From positions 2,731,183 through 2,795,182 of the forward strand of contig NZ_CP017448.1 in the NCBI RefSeq assembly GCF_001753165.1: DNA of 64,000 bases, read 5' to 3'. The stretch is from Acidihalobacter aeolianus (GTDB taxonomy: Bacteria > Pseudomonadota > Gammaproteobacteria > DSM-5130 > Acidihalobacteraceae). Below are positions 61,053 through 64,000 of the stretch, piece by piece. The notes below the pieces were generated by a model. That model was not told where the DNA came from and searched no databases. It worked only from the letters and a program-made list of their open reading frames with translations. The position numbers and the translations under genes are program-made. The first letter of the stretch is position 1; every line of letters begins with the position of its first letter.

Positions 61053-61495
61053 TTTTTAATTTCCATTTCCTTTTCATTGCCGCGCAACAATCCGGCCAGG
61101 CGCTGCGCGACCTGTCCGGAATCCATTTCCGCCCCACGAAGGGCACATTCCCAGACCACTGCAACACGCCAACACGCCGCAAGAAGAGCATTCCGTACCC
61201 TGCGATCCCTATCCCGGTTCCGGTCGATTTTATCCTGCCAGAAATCCCGGCGGGTGCCTGGAAGCCTGTAAAGTGGACAATCGTGACCGTGCCAAAAACA
61301 GCCATGGACAAAGATAACAGCACAATATTTCGGCAGTACAATATCAGGCTTTCCTGGTAGTTCCTTAACATGCAGGCGGTACCGGAAGCCCTCACGGTGC
61401 AGCAGGCTTCGCACGAGGATTTCAGGTTTCGTGTTCTGCCCCCGGATGCCAGCCATCATCCGGCTTCGGGTTGCGGCATCCACCACGTCGGCCAC
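61049..61495 (-). CDS. vsr: Vsr very-short-patch repair endonuclease
   Basis: A 148-residue mismatch endonuclease that nicks at T:G mispairs arising from deamination of 5-methylcytosine. RSRMMAGIRGQNTKPEILVRSLLH, LPGKPDIVLPKYCAVIFVHGCFWHGHDC, TRRDFWQDKI and VVWECALRG are Vsr signatures. Start is GTG at 61495, 5 bp after the methylase stop. It limits mutation caused by the adjacent Dcm-type enzyme. Confidence 0.96.
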   Translation of the reverse strand: MADVVDAATRSRMMAGIRGQNTKPEILVRSLLHREGFRYRLHVKELPGKPDIVLPKYCAVIFVHGCFWHGHDCPLYRLPGTRRDFWQDKIDRNRDRDRRVRNALLAACWRVAVVWECALRGAEMDSGQVAQRLAGLLRGNEKEMEIKK

Positions 61496-61500
61496 GTAAT

Positions 61501-62763
61501 TCAGGTAAATGCCAGTGGGGGTTGTGTGACGCCAGCCTTTTCCTGCTCGATTATGATTTCGACATGCGGAACCATGATGCGGGCCACCTCGCGCATGACC
61601 GGCACCACTACACTATTCCCGAACTGGCGGTAAGCCTGCGTGTCGCTAACAGGAATACGGAAAGTGTCCGGGAATCCCATGAGGCGGGCACATTCGCGCG
61701 GAGTCAGGCGGCGGGGGCGCTTGCGACTTCCCTGCGAGACAAGGATTTCGGACCCGTCCTTGTAATAACGGGCTGATAGAGTTCGGGCCACGCTATCAGG
61801 AGTAACCAGCCCGAAGCCGAAACCATTGCCAGCAGCGCGATGTTTTTCCGCATAGGCCTGGAGATAGGCCCACAATTTTGGTGTCAGGGTGTATTTAGGC
61901 TGAACAGTCTGCCTGTCGTGGTCGAAAAACTGGTTACCATCCCAAGGCAATATAGGCTCAGATCCATCTGTCCGGTGTAGAATCGAGGAAAGACGCGGCC
62001 CTTCAGATGGCAGTTGCAGGTCGTCCCATGAAAAACTGGTTTTTTCACGGAAGCCAGCAATAATAATCCGCTCCCGGTGCTGCGGAGTGAACCGCTGCCC
62101 GTCAATAATTCGGTAATGCACGTCATAACCAAGCTCGTCGCGCAGGGTTTGGAGGATGACACGGAACGTGTTTCCCCGGTCATGCGAAAGCAGGTTTTTG
62201 ACGTTTTCCAGCAGAAACATCTTCGGACGCTTTATGGCGATGATACGCGCCACATCGAAAAACAAGGTTCCTTGTGTTGTGCATTCAAAGCCGTGAGGGC
62301 GTCCAAGCGAGTTTTTCTTGGAAACCCCGGCGATAGAAAAGGGCTGGCAGGGGAAACCGGCCAACAGAACATCGTGATCAGGCACGTCCTCCGCTGGAAA
62401 AGGCACGATGTCACCGACGAAAGAATGTCGGCCGCCAAAATTCTCGACGTAAGTTTTTTTTGAGAACTCGTTCCACTCACTGGTAAAGACGCACTCACCT
62501 CCGTGAGCCTCGAACCCCATACGGATGCCGCCAATCCCTGCAAACAGGTCAATGAAGCGGAATCGTCCGCCACCGGCTGGGTTGTGGGCGACATTTTGCA
62601 AGAGGTCACGAAGTATAGGCCCCAGCATGACGGGGCATGGGACCTCCTCTTTTTCCCAGCGTCTTACGGTCTTAGGCGTCTTGCCGATGCGTTCGGCTAT
62701 CTCTCTCTGGGTGAACCAGTCGCGGGCCTGCTTGAGAAGTTCCAGAGGTTGAACGTGCGTCAT
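61501..62763 (-). CDS. Dcm/M.EcoRII-type cytosine-C5 methyltransferase
   Basis: A 420-residue cytosine-5 methylase. Motif I is FAGIGG at 74-79; the catalytic loop GFPCQPFS has Cys139; [19 protein letters not shown] and the C-terminal [12 protein letters not shown] are later motifs. The N-terminal 60 residues form a helix-turn-helix ([22 protein letters not shown]), as in M.EcoRII, where it represses the methylase promoter. Should modify CCWGG and protect against the linked endonuclease. AAGGACG supports the ATG at 62763. Confidence 0.93.
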   Translation of the reverse strand: MTHVQPLELLKQARDWFTQREIAERIGKTPKTVRRWEKEEVPCPVMLGPILRDLLQNVAHNPAGGGRFRFIDLFAGIGGIRMGFEAHGGECVFTSEWNEFSKKTYVENFGGRHSFVGDIVPFPAEDVPDHDVLLAGFPCQPFSIAGVSKKNSLGRPHGFECTTQGTLFFDVARIIAIKRPKMFLLENVKNLLSHDRGNTFRVILQTLRDELGYDVHYRIIDGQRFTPQHRERIIIAGFREKTSFSWDDLQLPSEGPRLSSILHRTDGSEPILPWDGNQFFDHDRQTVQPKYTLTPKLWAYLQAYAEKHRAAGNGFGFGLVTPDSVARTLSARYYKDGSEILVSQGSRKRPRRLTPRECARLMGFPDTFRIPVSDTQAYRQFGNSVVVPVMREVARIMVPHVEIIIEQEKAGVTQPPLAFT

Positions 62764-62909
62764 GTCTCGTCCTTGAAGGGGAATCTTGGGGGACATTATG
62801 ACCCATGATTGACCCATTATCCAGGTTTTATTCAGAGGCATGTTCCTGCTGTTGCTCAATCTCATCCTGTGCCGGTGCTGAATATGCCATATCGGTCCCT
62901 ACCATGCTC

Positions 62910-63197
62910 TCATGATTTCTTGATCCATTTCTTGCCAAGGGCCGTGCCCGATTCATCCGGCCACCATGCCGCGCCGCATTTCTGGCAACGAAAATAGGGC
63001 TTGCCGGTTTTCGTGGAGAATGCGCCAGTCGGTTTTTTGCACTTTGGGCAGTCTGGGCCTTGTGCTCCCGGTTCTGGCTTTGGCTGGCTCTCAAACGGCT
63101 GGCCGGGCTGGCCGTCATCGCTTTCCCTGGTCAACCCGGCCTGTTTTCGCAAGCCCCGCCGTTCAGGGCGGGGAAGGATGGCCAAGTGTTCGACCAC
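62910..63197 (-). CDS. Small zinc-ribbon protein
   Basis: About 95 residues with a C-terminal ribbon PDCPKCKKPTGAF...FRCQKCGAAWW (two CxxC pairs) resembling topoisomerase zinc fingers, like the protein at 50915-51373. The frame is open to a TTG at 63236; a GTG at 63197 downstream of a TATAAT-like element (about 63226-63231, minus strand) is a better start but still uncertain. It precedes the methylase gene on the same strand by 146 bp. Confidence 0.55.
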   Translation of the reverse strand: MVEHLAILPRPERRGLRKQAGLTRESDDGQPGQPFESQPKPEPGAQGPDCPKCKKPTGAFSTKTGKPYFRCQKCGAAWWPDESGTALGKKWIKKS

Positions 63198-63236
63198 CCA
63201 TTTCAAATGTAAAAATTCGTAAAAAATTATACACAA

Positions 63237-63300
63237 AACCCCGCTTTAACCCGCATTTCCACACCTCCCAAAACCCGTTTGCATTGGTTGGCATTCCGTC
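63237..63300 (+). repeat. Regulatory box, divergent copy 3
   Basis: AACCCCGCTTTAACCC at the left and CCCGTTTGCA further on align with the 94-bp boxes at 42583 and 48860; the parts between have diverged. Two of the phased sites (CGCTTTAA, CGCATTTC) remain. It is followed by TTAAATAAT at 63323-63331, the same -10-like sequence as copy 2. Confidence 0.65.
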
Positions 63301-63342
63301 TATTTTTCCTCGCGCTTAAACGTTAAATAATTAGCTCCAACC

Positions 63343-63366
63343 GCTAGCTAAACTGGTTTAGCTAGC
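63343..63366 (+). promoter_or_regulatory. Dyad operator, copy 3
   Basis: GCTAGCTAAAC-TG-GTTTAGCTAGC is a perfect 11-bp inverted repeat in the same place as the dyads after box copies 1 and 2. It lies between the -10-like element and the ribosome site of the next gene. Confidence 0.65.
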
Positions 63367-63403
63367 TGAATCAAACAAAGCACAAGGAGCCTTTGCGATT
63401 GCG

Positions 63404-63703
63404 ATGAAAAAGACGGATTTGGCACGTGATTTTGACACTGAAATTCGGCACATGGTCCGCGCTCCCGGGTATGTGGGCGTTTATGTGGTGCGTGGGCGGC
63501 GCGCGCCGCGGTTGCTCGGCCATAAGGGCTACTTCACCACAACCCGCGCTGGCCACATCTGCCTAAAGTGGTCTAGCTATTATTACCATCAATCAACGAT
63601 CCGGGTGGAGGTGGGCGAGGACTGGATTCGCCGCAACTATATGCCGGCCAGCGCCGCGCGGATTTTGGCGGTTAAGCGGGTATGGGACGACCCACTCAAG
63701 TAA
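63404..63703 (+). CDS. Hypothetical protein under repeat-box promoter
   Basis: A 99-residue basic protein I do not recognise (YVGVYVVRGRRAPRLLGHKGYF, WSSYYYHQSTIRVEVGEDWIRR), probably a small beta-rich fold. AAGGAGCC lies about 14 bases before the ATG, and the same ribosome-site sequence precedes the exported-protein gene at 49041. It is the third gene preceded by the regulatory box and dyad. Confidence 0.68.
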   Translation: MKKTDLARDFDTEIRHMVRAPGYVGVYVVRGRRAPRLLGHKGYFTTTRAGHICLKWSSYYYHQSTIRVEVGEDWIRRNYMPASAARILAVKRVWDDPLK

Positions 63704-63740
63704 CGATCCAGGTTGGATTGCGCGCCAACCCTATAACTTT

Positions 63741-63798
63741 TTGCCCGCAGCCTGGATTAATATGACGCTCCGAGCGTCATATAAAATCCGATCATGAC
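63741..63798. repeat. 58-bp direct repeat, right copy flanking R-M region
   Basis: Second copy of 59225-59282. It begins with an orphan 3' gene end (codons for LARSLD-stop without the rest of the gene), followed by a perfect dyad ATATGACGCTC-C-GAGCGTCATAT, TATAAA and the ATG of the gene at 63794. Confidence 0.88.
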
Positions 63799-64000
63799 AG
63801 ACAGGACACCTAAAAAAAAGCGCGGCCGTCCGCGCATTCATCCAGATGCCAGGTCGGCGCGGGCCGCTGCAAGCCGGGCATATCGTCTTCGGCAAAAACA
63901 AAAACGGCAGAAAAAAACAGCGGTATACCATCGCTCACAAAGTGACGACTGGTACACCCCGCCGGAGTTAACGCAGATGATCCTACGGGGCATTGGGCGC
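63794..64000 (+). CDS. DNA-binding protein, possible Dam-type adenine methylase (partial)
   Basis: The first 69 residues only; the frame stays open to the window edge. The N-terminus is very basic with an AT-hook-like KKKRGRPRIH, then RAYRLRQKQKRQKK, then SDDWYTPPELTQMIL. The last motif resembles the start of phage-type Dam adenine methylases (D-x-W-x-TP). No catalytic motif is visible in the part present, so the call is tentative. Driven from the right 58-bp repeat. Confidence 0.55.
   Translation, partial: MTDRTPKKKRGRPRIHPDARSARAAASRAYRLRQKQKRQKKTAVYHRSQSDDWYTPPELTQMILRGIGR

Larger units (their letters stand above)
39151..64000. mobile_element. Integrated mobilizable plasmid-like element (left boundary to window edge)
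   Basis: It begins at the tRNA-Lys fragment and continues to the end of the window. Contents are DnaB-type helicase, Rep-like protein, Type ISP restriction enzyme, relaxosome and coupling protein genes, MobF relaxase, EcoRII-like R-M cassette and many small unknown genes. No integrase or type IV secretion genes occur in the visible part, so it is either an element mobilized in trans or those modules lie to the right. Confidence 0.8.

Noticed and set aside
62828-63118. A 96-codon minus-strand frame overlapping the zinc-ribbon gene
   Set aside because: The alternative frame has paired CxxC motifs of a zinc ribbon, which is unlikely by chance; this one has no recognizable feature.

Overview
The window reads as a chromosomal segment of a nitrogen-fixing, salt-tolerant gammaproteobacterium, interrupted on the right by an integrated mobile element. 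Evidence for this host type: a nif/fix accessory cluster with sigma-54/NifA promoters, an ectoine operon, RnfB, glutathione enzymes and high G+C coding DNA. The mix resembles Acidihalobacter/Ectothiorhodospiraceae-type genomes, but that placement is inference from gene content and cannot be confirmed here.

Positions 1-15,200 are the nitrogenase support region. The 5' part of nifL and fixXCBA (electron transfer to nitrogenase) lie on the minus strand. Diverging from them are an IscA-type carrier, nifU and nifS (Fe-S assembly), then modE-modABC (molybdate sensing and uptake), then nifV, cysE, a TPR protein, nifW, nifZ, nifM and a PAS sensor. One perfect NifA site sits between the divergent fix and nifUS promoters, and a second UAS plus sigma-54 pair precedes nifV. 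A ModE box precedes modE. The structural genes nifHDKENB are not in the window.

Positions 15,200-39,150 are ordinary chromosome: methionine salvage (mtnBDC), a diguanylate cyclase, an orphan rnfB, nth, a MITE-like palindromic element, an HflD-like gene, amtB with its own sigma-54 promoter, uppP, a ferredoxin-NADP reductase, a KefB-type antiporter, an inositol-monophosphatase-like gene, msrB, a small MscS channel, a rhodanese, doxX plus glutathionyl-hydroquinone reductase, the ectR-ectA-ectB-ectC operon, gshA, a GGDEF/EAL protein and a DUF302 protein.

From 39,151 to the right edge lies an integrated mobilizable, plasmid-like element. Its left boundary is a 46-bp 3' fragment of tRNA-Lys(UUU), so the intact tRNA and probably the integrase lie beyond the window. 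The element carries a replication module (DnaB-type helicase, Rep-like protein), a single-chain Type ISP restriction-modification enzyme, and a mobilization block. That block has two small membrane proteins, a soluble coupling ATPase fused to an HNH domain, TraC- and RHH-type accessory proteins and a MobF relaxase. An EcoRII-like restriction enzyme, Vsr and Dcm-type methylase cassette follows, sitting between 58-bp direct repeats. No type IV secretion channel genes are visible.

The most unusual signals are in the element. A repeated regulatory region (a 94-bp box with four helically phased CRCTWWAA sites, then a dyad at fixed distance) occurs in front of three otherwise unrelated genes. The coupling ATPase-HNH fusion lacks its own membrane anchor and lies next to two membrane proteins that share a C-terminal tail.
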